Origin: Paulinella micropora
Lineage: Eukaryota > Cercozoa > Imbricatea > Euglyphida > Paulinellidae
Assembly: GCA_019918135.1 (NCBI GenBank)
Contig: WBZZ01004767.1
Location: 65,001-129,000 of the forward strand
Length of the DNA stretch: 64,000 nucleotides
Direction: 5' to 3'
In this document: in pieces, positions 31,126 to 40,601 of the stretch
Layout of the letters: each line of letters starts with the position of its first letter
How positions within the stretch are numbered: position 1 is the stretch's first letter
Made by a program: the position numbers and the translations under genes
Notes under the pieces: model-generated
Seen by the model: the letters and a program-made list of their open reading frames with translations, nothing else
The model's database searches: none
Told to the model about the DNA's origin: nothing

Positions 31126-34100
31126 GCCCGGGCCGCCTGCTCTGGCTGGTGCCCCGGCGGGGCCGCCGAGCGGAAGGACGAGTCGTGCTGACGCTCACCG
31201 GGCCCGGCCACGAGCGGCGGGCCTGGCTGAGCGACCTGGCCGACCCGGCGCACCACGGCCTCGTGAGCTACTCGCTGCACCCCGGCGGCTTCGTCCGGGG
31301 GCGCTCCGCCGGCGTCTGGCTGTACGATTACGACCAGGGCGAGGTGTTGCCCCTGGTCGACGAGCACAAGCTGTGGCAGAAGCTGCCGCCGTCCGTCGTG
31401 CCGCGCACTCCCCGCCAGCGGATGCTCGCGTTGCGCCGCCTGGGCCAGGCCCGGACGGCGCCCAAGGCGGCGCCGGCGCTCGCGCGGGCGCTGGAGGCCT
31501 GGCCCGGCTGGTGGGCGCTGCGCTTTTTGCTGGAGGACGGCCGCTGGGCTTCGTGGCTGTTCTTGTTCGGGCCCCGCGCCGAGCTGCTGTGGCGCAGCGA
31601 GCGGCGGGCCAGGCGCCGCTGGCTCGCTTCGTTGCTGGACTCGCCCCCCGGCGGCACCGACCCGCGCTGCTTCTTCGACGGGGACCTGCTGCTGCCGGGT
31701 GCGCTGGACGGCCCGGCGCTGACCCCGGCCCACTTCCAGCGGCTGGGCCGCCCCCTCCGGGCCCGCCTGGCGGCGGGGCTCGGGCCCGCGGGCCGGCGCC
31801 TCGTGCTCGTCCACTACTGGCTGCGCCTGACCCTCACGGTGCGCAAGAGCTCGTGCTTCCAGCTCACGGCCTGCCCACCCTCTGCCCAGGCGCTGGTGGG
31901 CGAGCTGCTGCCGAACCTCGACCGCCGCTCGGAACACGGCCGCCATCTCTTCCCGGGCTTCGCTGAACTGCTGCGGCAGTTGCTGCTGCCGGACGGCTCG
32001 CCGTGGTGCGAGGACTGGTGCGAGCCCGCCGGCGAACACGCGTACGCGCTCAAGCCCCAGGTCACACCGGCCGTGCTGGGGCCCGTGCTCAGTGATCTGT
32101 GGGGGCTCGGCGCGGGGGACTCCGCCAGTTGCGCCCGCTGCGCTGGCGGCGCCGCCGACCCGCCCCCGCGCAAGCGCCGCCGACGCGCGCCACTACCGCC
32201 CACGGAGCCCGCCTGGCTCCACCCCCGCCCCGGCCTGTGGGTGCCCCAGGACCTGTGGCGCCAGGAACAGGCCCTCGCCGCGCGCCTGCGGGACCTGGCT
32301 GCCTCGGGCTGCGGCCACCTGCTGGCCAGGCTCCGGGCCCGCGGGCCGGGGGCGGACGACGCCTTCGTGCCCAGCGAGGAGCAGCGCCGTGCCGCCGAGG
32401 TGTGCCTGCGCTCGCGCCTCGGCGTCCTCATCGGGGCCGCCGGCACGGGGAAGACCGCGCTGGCGGGCTGGCTCCGCTGCCTGGGCGTGCCGCTCGTGTT
32501 TGTGGCCGTGACGTGCCAGGCCGTCGCCGCCGCCCGGCGCGCCTGGGCCGCGGCCCCCGCGCGGCCGCTCGCCGAGCCGGGCGGAGACACAGCGGGGGAC
32601 CCAGCGGGGGGCCCCGCGGACGGGGACCCCGCGGCGGACCCCGCCTGCCGCCAGTGCCGCGGCCCCCCGCCGCCCACCGAGGGCTGGGGCTCGTACGTCA
32701 CGCCCGGCTTCTACACGTCCGCCCTGCTGGATGCGTACGCGGCTGCCGCCGAGGCCCGCGTGGCCGACACCTACCCTCTGGGTCGTCGACGGAGCTGTCC
32801 TTGTTCAGTCCGGCGGGCCTGCTCCGCCTCTTGGACGTGCTGGCCCAACTCGCCCCCTCGGTGGCGGGCTTGCTCTTGCTCGGGGACAGCGCCCAGCTGC
32901 CGTCCATGGGGCAGGGTTGCGTGCTGGCGCTGGCCCAGCGCCTCTTCCCGGCCTGCTGCGCGTGCCTGGACACCATCCGGCGCGGGCAGGCCGGCGCCGG
33001 CGGCCTCACGCAGGTGCAGCGCCTGGCACGGACGCTGCGCCCGGCGGCCGACCCCCGCGGCGTGGCGGAAGTGCGGTCCTGGCCCGACGCGGTCCTGGCC
33101 CGCTATTTCCGCCTGCACGTAGCTCCCGACGAGCTGCGCGAGTTAGCTCTCGGCTGGTTCAAGCAGTACGAGCCCCCCGGGGGGATCACCCGCCAGGCCG
33201 TGCGCGCGGGGCTGCGCTTCCCGAGCTACCAACTCGCGACCGTGCGGGCGCAGGAAAGGCAGCGGCTCAACGAGTGGCTGGCGGACGCCGCCGGCGCCGT
33301 CCGGACGGCCGACGGCGCCCAGGCCCTGCGGCCGGGGCTCAAGGTGCGGCTGAAGGCGCCCCGCAGCTGCCCCGCGAGGCGGGTCCTGGCGCAGGCGGCG
33401 CGTGTTTTCGTCGAGCCAGGGGATCTGTGGGCGGAGAACGTCTCGCCTGCCGCTGCGCCGGCTCGGCTCGTCCGGGTGTCGCCAGACGAGAGACCCTGGG
33501 CCCGGCTCCAGGAAGTGCGAGCGGTAGGCTACCTGCTCGATATTTCGGACGTGTGGCTGCAATGTTCGAAGGACGGCAAGAACGCGGCGGTGCGCTGTTT
33601 TCCCCGCGGCGGCGCGCTGCCGGACACCCGCACCCCCCTGCCGGCGCAGGTCGGCCGGCGCTCCAGTCCGCTGGCCTTCCGGCGCTTCGTCCTCTGGACG
33701 GGCGCGGTAGGAGACCGCGCGGGCCTCGTGGAATTCTACAGCCAGGACCAGCACGGCCGGGAAGCACTGGAGTTAGGGTACGCCCTGACCGACGTGTGTG
33801 TCCAAGGGGGAGAGCTCCGGCACCTGCACTTGGTGCTGTCGCCCCACGCTTCGCCACGCCACTACTTTTTGCGCCAGATCGCCTACACCGCGCTGACCAG
33901 GGCCACCCGCACGGCCAGCATCGTGCTGCCGCTCGCGGGCGGACGGGGCCGACTGACGCCCCGTGAGTACTGGGAAAAGGTCCGGAGCGCCCACGCTCAG
34001 GTGCTCACGGCCACGGTGGAGGCGGCGGCCCCTCCCCTCGCCGAGCGGCCGGCCGGCCCGGAGCCAGGGCGGAGGGACCTCCCCTGGCCCGGGGCCGGGT

Positions 34101-34147
34101 ACGCGAGCCACCGGGGGCGAAGCTCGTACCTACAGTTGGCTCAGTAG
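31126..34147 (+). pseudogene. SF1 (RecD/Pif1-type) DNA helicase, frameshifted
   Basis: A long N-terminal region without known domains, including a Cys pair (CARCAGGAADPPPRKRRRRA), precedes the motor. Walker A is GAAGTGKT (32,432-32,456); motif III is LLLGDSAQLPSMGQG (near 32,880-32,915); the C-terminal UvrD_C_2-like part has GYALTDVCVQG and AYTALTRATRT (near 33,780-33,905). Near 32,775-32,795 the frame changes twice within about 25 bp, exactly where motif II is expected, so as written no continuous protein covers both halves. Base errors or pseudogenisation are possible. No ATG begins the frame; C-run plus AG at 31,125 may be a splice acceptor. A replication role is the family expectation. 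Confidence 0.75.
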
Positions 34148-34908
34148 CACGGGGGGGGGGGGGGGCGTAGCCCCCAGGAGCTTGGTACTCTAGCCTGTGG
34201 TGCGTTGCTTCACTGGTAGCCGGTGTACAAGGAGTTTTTGGACGGGCCGGAGGGCTTTGCCCCCCGTTGATGCATTGGAGGCGGAGGGCATCGGAAGTGA
34301 TGCCCTGGCAGAAGAGGACATCATCGATGGTGACCAAGGGGGCGGGGTCGGTACGCTACTGGTCTAACCATTCTGTGCTCTCATTAAGAAACAAGGTTCT
34401 ATGACAAAAAGGACAGACAGTTTACTGACAAGAAAAAAACAAATATTTGTTTTTTTAATAAGAATAATAAACTAATAATCATTCGCTTTGCTCGATCACT
34501 CGTCCGTCCTTATCGAGGAACCGAACGCTGTCATTCACAACAAAGGTGGTGCGCGGCCGGCAGCTCGCGCAGCTGCGAGACAGTCAGCCGGTTTCGAACA
34601 AGGCACGGCTCCGTGCCAAGGCACGGCTGGCGCGGCGGCGCCGCCTTGAACATGGGAGACAACAGCTGTCAGAAATTTTCTGGGGAAGGGGGTTTTTTTA
34701 GGAGCTATACCAAAGGTGCCGCAGAGGAGGGAGCAGAGAGAGAGAGAGAGAGAGCGCAACCAAAAATTTTTTTTGATCTCAGGAACAACGTGTGTTTCTT
34801 CTTCTTTTCCTGCTTTTTCCCCTGCTCCTCCCTTCGCTCTCTCTCTCCCTCTCTTTTCCCCTCCATTGGGTCCCCCAGCGGCTCTTTTTTCTTTTTTCCT
34901 CTGTGCTG
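34148..34908. other. Spacer after the helicase with lower-GC insert
   Basis: A G-run at 34,151 is followed by moderately AT-rich DNA (34,200-34,560) unlike the rest of the island, with AATAAA at 34,466-34,471 usable by the helicase transcript. A 20-bp match (ATGACAAAAAGGACAGACAG) to the gypsy gag region at 12,951 lies at 34,399. AG-rich and CT-rich simple sequence fills 34,735-34,890. No gene is supported. Confidence 0.5.
34466..34471 (+). terminator. Possible helicase poly(A) signal AATAAA
   Basis: AATAAA about 320 nt past the helicase stop in an AT-rich patch. Confidence 0.35.
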
Positions 34909-35393
34909 CTAGGCCAGTGGCAGCCGTGTGACGGTGGTTAAGGTCCGCATGAAACCGCCCTCGCGTCCCGTCTCCACGTCGACGACGACCCCGACGTACT
35001 TGCTACTACTACTACCAGCTGCAGTACTACGCTGCAGTTGTTGCAGCTTGTGGTAGTAGGGCTGTCGCGGTAATTCCGACGGGGACACAAACGTAATCTC
35101 CTGGCGAATGCAGCTTCGGATTGCTAGGGGCACGTAGATGTACAGCGCTCCGCTGGGCCCGCTCGCCGGAGCCAATCCGGCGAAACACGCTGCAACACGT
35201 AGTGGGTTATGTCCTGCGCGGCCGTCGGTTTGTGCGCACGTTCTTTGCAGATCTGTTTGTGCTCGGGCCAGTCTTGCTTCTGGCACGTGCAGCCGCAGTA
35301 GTGCACAACCCGGCAGCCGCCGCAGACCCGCATGCTCTTGCCCCGGCCAGAAACCGAACAACCCGTCCAGCCGCACTGGTACTTCTTCTTCAT
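34909..35393 (-). CDS. Second MYND-finger island protein
   Basis: The ATG at 35,393 (MKKKYQCGWTGC) is chosen because upstream frames run into G/C homopolymers. The MYND finger is CGGCRVVHYCGCTCQKQDW, then PEHKQICKERAH. After about residue 60 the likely coding frame changes (near 35,160): the C-terminal part reads ALYIYVPLAIRSCIRQEITF and ends VVVDVETGREGGF...VTRLPLA. I found no intron that joins the two cleanly, so a frameshift or sequence error is likely. The finger's CQKQDW-HK-CK spacing is close to that of the MYND finger in the copia Gag at 2.3 kb. It is divergently oriented from the spliced gene at 35,759. Confidence 0.6.
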
Positions 35394-35758
35394 AATTTTT
35401 GTCTTGATGATTCTTTCTGTCGGGTCTTTTTTTTTGTCGTTTCTTCTTCTTCCCCTTCTTCTTCTCGTGCCCCCCCCCCCCCCCCGCCCGCACGTGCGGC
35501 GCGTGCGCATCCACGCCCCCCCCCCCCCCACGAAGAAGGGGGCAGGCGTGTGTCCCCCCCCCCCCCCCCCCGATCAGGAGCCCGGCGGGGGGGGGGGGGG
35601 AGGGGCGGGGGAGCTGCCCCCCCCCCCCGCTGGCCACCGCCCGCGGGCGGCCACCCACCCAGCGGCGGCCGCCCGCCGGCGACCGACGCCCGCGGCCGGC
35701 CGCCCGCGGTGGTAGCTCTAGCTGCCAACCGCAGAAAACCAGCCTGCGAGTGTGCCTA
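35394..35758. promoter_or_regulatory. Divergent intergenic region with C and G homopolymers
   Basis: Between divergent start codons at 35,393 (minus) and 35,759 (plus). It contains C-runs at about 35,470-35,486, 35,517-35,530 and 35,554-35,571 and a G-run at 35,588-35,600, plus repeated GGCGGCCGCCC-like sequence. It presumably carries both promoters; the runs could form G-quadruplexes. Confidence 0.4.
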
Positions 35759-36415
35759 ATGTCGAGCCAGACCACTTGCACGGACAGGACGCCTGCAGCC
35801 AGCGCGTCGGCGGTCGAAACCCAGGTCAGACCCCCCCCCCTCGCTCCCCCAACGCAAGCGCGCCTTCACCTAGCGCAACGTAGCGCCGGCCAGTACCACT
35901 GCTTTCAACCTGGCGTGTGACAGGACCAAGGCTGCGCGGACGTAGCCCCGCCCCCGAGCACGCCCTCCGCGACCCCGCCGGCTGGACTGCTGACCCCCTG
36001 GGAGGCCACCGAGGCTCTGCAGCGAGTCCAGGACCTAGAGGAACAGTGCGCGCGCTGCACGACCGCCGCGCAACGCGGTGTCGTGTGGGAGCGGGTGCGC
36101 CAGGAAGTGCACCGAGCGCACGAAGGGGGCATCAGCGAGGCGGCGGCCAGGCTCAAGGCGTTTCTACAAAGCGACGAGCCGGTGGATAGTCTGGACTGGA
36201 CCGTCGTGCAGCGGGAAGTGTTTGCTACGTGGCGGAGGCCTGAGGAGGCGGGCCAGCGGCGGGGGGCCGCCAACGGTACCGACGAGAGCAGTGAACCTCC
36301 GGCCAAGCGGCACAAGACCGCGGCCGCGAGCGCCGGCTGTGCCGGGCCCGCGGCGGAAGCGCGAGGAGGCGTTCAGAGTCCACCACCCCAGAGCCAGTCT
36401 AGCTCTGTCGCCTAA
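35759..36415 (+). CDS. Small spliced island protein
   Basis: The frame that runs 35,924-36,415 (DQGCADVAPPPSTPSATPPA, then WEATEALQRVQDLEEQ and helical sequence) has no ATG. Upstream at 35,759 an ATG starts 22 codons (MSSQTTCTDRTPAASASAVE) ending at CAG followed by GTCAGA; an acceptor GTGTGACAG at 35,923 leads in phase into the long frame. Removing the 99-nt intron gives about 185 aa with a coiled-coil-like middle, a WTVVQREVFATW segment and a basic patch (AKRHKTAA) that may be nuclear. The family is not recognised. Confidence 0.6.
35825..35923 (+). other. Proposed 99-nt intron
   Basis: Donor CAG/GTCAGA, acceptor GTGTGACAG/G, with a C-run just after the donor. The exons join in phase and supply the missing start codon. 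Confidence 0.55.
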
Positions 36416-36833
36416 ACTACCCGGCAGGCTCCCGCGCTGGTGCTCCCTGCTGCGCCCTCTCGGCGTGTACTCCGGCCTGTAAAAAGGAGAGTCCATCAGT
36501 AAAAAGACCAACTCCTGGCAGAGTTTAGCTAGCTTGTCTACGGGTGGTAAAGCCGTGCCGGTTCGGCCTGGCACAGCCAGGTGCCCCTTGCTCGCAGTGC
36601 CCTCGTCGTCTTGGCTGGGGCAGGCCTCGCCAGCCGGGGGGGGGCCACGCCTCCCCTCCGGGGGCGGGCGGGCCTGTCCGAGACAGGAGGGCACCTTTTC
36701 TTCCGCGGTCGCCCCCCTTTCCCCCCCCCCCCCCCCCCCGTCTGGGGGTGGAGAGGAGGGAAGGGAATACAACCCCCCGCCTACGCCTTCGGTAGGGGGG
36801 GGCGGCGGGGGGGGAGAGGAGACGCCAGGCGCG
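36416..36833. other. Island spacer with C and G runs
   Basis: Contains a C-run of about 18 at 36,721 and G-runs near 36,796. No gene is supported. Confidence 0.5.
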
Positions 36834-38042
36834 ATGACCGGCCGCTTCCGTTGGGCAGGCGGGCGGCGCTCTCTAGAAGAAGAAAAACACGGAGCGCTGG
36901 GGGAGGGGGGCCTAGCCGCCAGGATGCAGGAAGTGAAGGTCAGCTTGCAAGAAGCCGCACGCGGCCGAGTGCCTGCCTGCGTCGAGGCGGCTCTGAGTGG
37001 TAAAGCCGAGCGGCCGGTCTGGGTCCAGATCCAACTACCTGTGCGCGGGGCCCAGGTACTGCCCCGGCCCTACGGTGCCGCGTGCGAGTGTCACGGGCAG
37101 GCCAGGCCCCGCAAGAAAGCCAGGCGGCGCGACCCGCGGGAAGCGCTGCGAGCTAGCCTAGACTCCCTGTCGATCGGCGGCGAGCTCGCTGACCCACTGG
37201 TGGCGAGCCTGCGGGCCGAGCTGGGCGCGGCAGGTGGCGCTGTGCTCTCTGCCGCGCTCCCCGACCAACTCAGCGCTCGTCTGGTCACTCATTATCACCT
37301 GCCCGCCGAGCGCGAGGCAGCCCGCCGCTGCCTCTACTATCTGAGGCTGAGGGCTGCACGCAGACAGGGCCTAGGCCCGCTACCACGGCCAGCGGACGCG
37401 CAGCCGGTAGGGAGGCGTACGCGCCAGTCGGAGCAACGCCTGGCCGAGGCTCAGCAGAGGCCAGCACGAAAGTCCCGTCTGGAGAGCAAGATCTACCAAC
37501 AGCTACACACCGGGGCCCCGCCAGGGTGCCCGTGCTGCCGCCAGCGCTGCCGCGAGGGGCTGGCACAGAAGCTGGCCGCTTGGCTCCCCTTACTGCCAAC
37601 GCGGGTGGAACTCACCCAGTCGCTGCTAGTCGGCGAACCTCTGTACGAACTTTATCGTCTGGCGCAGGAGGAGGGCGCCAGAGCGCCGAGCGCGGCGGAG
37701 CTGCAGCACTGGTCCACGGTCTGCCGGGAAGCCCTGCGCCTGGGCCGGCCGGGGCTCGGCCCGTTTACGAGCGCGGCCCCCGGCACGGACGGCTACGCAG
37801 CCCTGCACCGTCTGTTCGGGGCCGGGTGTGGAGCGGAGGAGCACTCCACGGCCAGGGTCTGGCTCTACTGCCTGGTGCTGGCACTACACCGGGCGGGAGG
37901 GGGCCGGCTGCCGGAGCTGCCCCCCGAGCTCCCGAGGCCGGACGACCTGGCCAGCGCCAACCTGCCGCCGGCACCGCGTCCAGCCGTCCCTCGCTTGCTC
38001 AGCCCTACAACTTCTGGCCCCAGGTCCTGCGGTCCGAGGTAG
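36834..38042 (+). CDS. Island protein, helical with CxxC motifs; N-terminal part of a possible larger gene
   Basis: The ATG at 36,834 (MTGRFRWAGGRRSLEEEKHG) opens 402 codons of strongly G/C-ending codons, ending at TAG 38,040-38,042. Features: a basic patch (RPRKKARRRDPREALRA), helical segments, and a compact Cys cluster CPCCRQRCREG near residue 235. The frame after the TAG is the same frame as the protease-like gene below, which has no start codon of its own, and a different frame between 37,990 and 38,038 (QPYNFWPQVLRSE) also looks coding. The two pieces may therefore be one gene of about 930 codons joined by short introns or broken by frameshifts. Confidence 0.65.
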   Translation: MTGRFRWAGGRRSLEEEKHGALGEGGLAARMQEVKVSLQEAARGRVPACVEAALSGKAERPVWVQIQLPVRGAQVLPRPYGAACECHGQARPRKKARRRDPREALRASLDSLSIGGELADPLVASLRAELGAAGGAVLSAALPDQLSARLVTHYHLPAEREAARRCLYYLRLRAARRQGLGPLPRPADAQPVGRRTRQSEQRLAEAQQRPARKSRLESKIYQQLHTGAPPGCPCCRQRCREGLAQKLAAWLPLLPTRVELTQSLLVGEPLYELYRLAQEEGARAPSAAELQHWSTVCREALRLGRPGLGPFTSAAPGTDGYAALHRLFGAGCGAEEHSTARVWLYCLVLALHRAGGGRLPELPPELPRPDDLASANLPPAPRPAVPRLLSPTTSGPRSCGPR

Positions 38043-38075
38043 ACGGCTTGGCGCGGGACCTCGCCTTGGGCAGAG

Positions 38076-39668
38076 CCGCTCGTACTGCTGGAGCACGACC
38101 TGGCCATCGCGTGTGCCAGCAGCTTCAAACACGGCGTAGACCTGGACGACGACGACGACCTGGCCACGGACGAAGGCGCTGGCGGCTCAGCCAGGGACGG
38201 AGACCGTGGACTGCGGGAGGTGAAATGGGAGGGGCCCTTGTCTGGTCTTGGCGAGGCCCTGGGTCTCACAGTTACTCGGCTGGAGGACGCGGGGCAGCAG
38301 CCCCCCCGCCACTTGTTCTTCTTCTGCCACGGTCCTGGGCTCTTGAACCCCCATCTCAGGCGCTCTCTGCCGCTGTGGCCGTTGCTAACCGAGGACAGGG
38401 CTGCTCTGCTGGAGTCCAACCCTCTGGTGGAGGACGAGTGGCCGGGGCCGCTGTGCTTGGACGAGAAGATGCGCGACCTCTGCGCTCCAGGGGCGCACAG
38501 GCCCCTACGGCTACTGCGCCTGCCAGACGGGCGGGTAGGCTATGCGGCCGAGCTCCCGCTGAACCCCCGGGACAGGGCAGCAGCAGAAGCCAAGTTTCGG
38601 GGCGTGCTCACCAGGTGGCTACGCCCGTTCCGTAAGACTGTAGCCGAGCTCAACAAAGCTTACGAGCTTTGGGACTCCGACGGGGTGGTTCTGGACCGCC
38701 GGCCGCCCTACCTGCTAGAGCACCGGCCCGTCGTCCCGCTCACCAGCTCAGGGCACGGGGGGACAGAGCCGCAGCACCGCTTCCAGTGGCAACAGCTGGG
38801 CTGGGACAGGGAGCTGCGGTGGTCGGCCGACCGAGCGCGGGATCGACGGGTTTTGACCCTGCGCAGCCTGTTGGTAGGAGCGCTGGGCGTGCTGGACCCT
38901 CGTCTTAACCCCGTCGTCTCCGCAGCGGGAGAGGTTCTCCTGTACAGCGGCCAGGCCGACGTGGGCGCCCACGAACACACGGCCCTGCGACGCCTCTGTG
39001 TCGCGCTGGCGCTGTTGCGCGAGCTGGACCCCGGCTGGCCCTGCCCTGGGAAACTCTGCCCCGTCTCGCTTGACTTGGGGTTCGGCGATCGTCCCCTGGC
39101 CTACTATGACGGGGACGAGAGGAGCCTCGAGGCCCCGGTGCAGGCCGCGGATTTCACCGCGTACGTGTGCACGTCACACGACCACACTTTCTTGCTCTGC
39201 CGACAACGGACAGGCAGCACCGTGCAGCTCACTCTCTGGGACTCCAACGGCAGCCGGTCCGGCACTTACCAGGTGCTCGAGCAGGTGTGCCGCAACTTGC
39301 AGTTGCAGGACGAGCACGGACAGCGCCTGGCCCGTCTCTTAGGCCTAGCCGACGCCGGGCTCACCGAGGCCAGCCTGGGGTGCTACCTGTGCCCGCAGGA
39401 GACGCCCGCGCTACAAAAGGACGAGGGTTCGTGTACTACGCACGCTTTGCTGCTGGCGGCGGTGGCCGTAGTGGACGGGCCCGACCGCCTGCCCAGACAG
39501 GGCGTACAGGACCTGTCGGACGCGTGGTTGCTCTTGGGAAGTGCCCTGGGCCTGCGGTGGGTTTTTCCGGCGGACGTGCGCGCCCGGATGCTGTTCTTGC
39601 CGCCCGAGGAGGCAGACGACGGCGGGGCCGACGACTTTAAGGAGACGACCGTGCTGCGGGCCCCATGA
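38076..39668 (+). CDS. Candidate Ulp1/adenain-type cysteine protease
   Basis: Coding appearance starts near 38,076 (PLVLLEHDLAIACASSFKHG, then DLDDDDDLATDE) with no ATG until much later, so it probably continues from the upstream frame. The C-terminal 160 residues contain, in order, a His (TSHDHTFLLC, near 39,177), an Asp in LTLWDSNGSRSG (near 39,240) and a Cys in KDEGSCTTHALLLAA (near 39,430), preceded by Gln. The His-Asp-Gln-Cys order and the small residues around Cys resemble C48/C5-type proteases (SUMO/ubiquitin-like peptidase or viral capsid maturation). No database comparison was possible, and the N-terminal 300 residues are unknown. Confidence 0.5.
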   Translation, partial: PLVLLEHDLAIACASSFKHGVDLDDDDDLATDEGAGGSARDGDRGLREVKWEGPLSGLGEALGLTVTRLEDAGQQPPRHLFFFCHGPGLLNPHLRRSLPLWPLLTEDRAALLESNPLVEDEWPGPLCLDEKMRDLCAPGAHRPLRLLRLPDGRVGYAAELPLNPRDRAAAEAKFRGVLTRWLRPFRKTVAELNKAYELWDSDGVVLDRRPPYLLEHRPVVPLTSSGHGGTEPQHRFQWQQLGWDRELRWSADRARDRRVLTLRSLLVGALGVLDPRLNPVVSAAGEVLLYSGQADVGAHEHTALRRLCVALALLRELDPGWPCPGKLCPVSLDLGFGDRPLAYYDGDERSLEAPVQAADFTAYVCTSHDHTFLLCRQRTGSTVQLTLWDSNGSRSGTYQVLEQVCRNLQLQDEHGQRLARLLGLADAGLTEASLGCYLCPQETPALQKDEGSCTTHALLLAAVAVVDGPDRLPRQGVQDLSDAWLLLGSALGLRWVFPADVRARMLFLPPEEADDGGADDFKETTVLRAP

Positions 39669-40022
39669 TCGCGGTCCCTCTTCCGCCCGGCGCGAGGCCG
39701 GCTGCCCCCCCCCCCCCCCCCCCCGGGGTCTAGGCCCTCGGCCGTACACACCGACGAGAGGGAGAGGGGAAGAGCGCGGGGCGTGCGGGGGGGCGTGCAC
39801 AGCTTGCGCCCGGCACCGAACGAGGGGATCGGTGGAAGCAGACACTGGGGGGTACGGCGGTGGGTGTGGGGGGGGGCGAGGGGGAGGGCAAGAAGCGGAG
39901 AGGGAGGGGGAGACCCCGCCGCGGGGAGCGTGGCCGCGCCCCCCCCTGGGGAGGGGGGGGATGGTACGCCTACCCCCTCCCCCCAAAAGTCTGTCCGCCG
40001 CGAGGCTTCGAGCACGATCGAC
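39669..40022. other. Island spacer
   Basis: C-run of about 18 at 39,706, then GGGGAG-rich DNA. It is the likely promoter region of the RING gene. No gene is supported. Confidence 0.5.
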
Positions 40023-40601
40023 ATGATGGGAGGCACGGCTAGCAGCCGCCGCGCTCGTCCGAGCTCGGCTGGGGCCCAAAGGCCCAAGAAGCAACGTACT
40101 ACCCCCCGCATATCCCCCCGTGGACCAGGCCTGCGACAGCTGGCCGCGGCCACTGCTACCGGGCCAGCGCCACCGCCTCGTCAGGCGCGCCTCGTCGTGG
40201 CGCCGGAGGCGGTGTCTCCCCCCCCGCCCGAGCCGGACTTTGAACGTGTCGTGCTGGCCACCCTGATCACCTTAGATCTGGCAGAAATCCTGTTGTCTAC
40301 GCTCGACAGTGTAGTGGTGGTGGACACTGTCGTGCTGGGGGCCAGCGGGTCGACAGAGCAGCCGTCCGTCCGCACCGGGCTGTCCGAGGCCGGCTTAGCC
40401 CGGCTGCCTGAATTCCAGGTCACAGGCGCCTGGCTCGCCGCACCCAACTCTGCCAAGGAGTGCGCCATCTGCCTCCAAGACTTGGTAGTAGGAGACCAGC
40501 TGCGGGGGCTGCCGTGTGCGCATTACCTGCACCGGGCGTGCGTCGACCCCTGGCTACGCACCAAAGACTCGTGCCCCGTCTGCCGCCTAGTGGTGTCGTA
40601 G
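40023..40601 (+). CDS. RING-H2 finger protein (probable E3 ubiquitin ligase)
   Basis: 192 aa from the first of two adjacent ATGs at 40,023. The N-terminal 70 residues are basic and Pro-rich with PKKQRTTPR, which may be a nuclear signal. A hydrophobic stretch, VVLATLITLDLAEILLSTL, follows at about 76-94 and is probably a helix. The C-terminal RING-H2 is complete: CAIC (147-150), CAHYLHRAC (165-173) and CPVC (184-187), with the Trp of DPWL. RING-H2 proteins recruit E2 enzymes and transfer ubiquitin; many large DNA viruses encode them to change host proteins. The target cannot be inferred. It is followed by the nuclease gene in the same direction. Confidence 0.9.
   Translation: MMGGTASSRRARPSSAGAQRPKKQRTTPRISPRGPGLRQLAAATATGPAPPPRQARLVVAPEAVSPPPPEPDFERVVLATLITLDLAEILLSTLDSVVVVDTVVLGASGSTEQPSVRTGLSEAGLARLPEFQVTGAWLAAPNSAKECAICLQDLVVGDQLRGLPCAHYLHRACVDPWLRTKDSCPVCRLVVS

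Larger units (their letters stand above)
29257..31917. repeat. Second copy of a ~2.66-kb tandem duplication
   Basis: This segment (Cys-rich 3' end, MYND gene, helicase 5' end) repeats the sequence that, before the inversion, ran from the reverse complement of 8,625-7,711 into 27,484-29,258. The two copies differ by scattered substitutions, a 23-bp indel and C-run lengths, so the duplication is recent. Confidence 0.85.

Noticed and set aside
28323..32039. Long minus-strand frames across the helicase N-terminal region
   Set aside because: Antisense shadow; the plus frame joins Walker A and is conserved between the two copies.
34005..34337. 110-codon minus-strand frame over the helicase 3' end
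   Set aside because: No motif, crosses a G homopolymer and overlaps the helicase antisense.
38383..40153. Minus-strand frames across the protease and RING genes
   Set aside because: Antisense of plus-strand genes with recognisable motifs.
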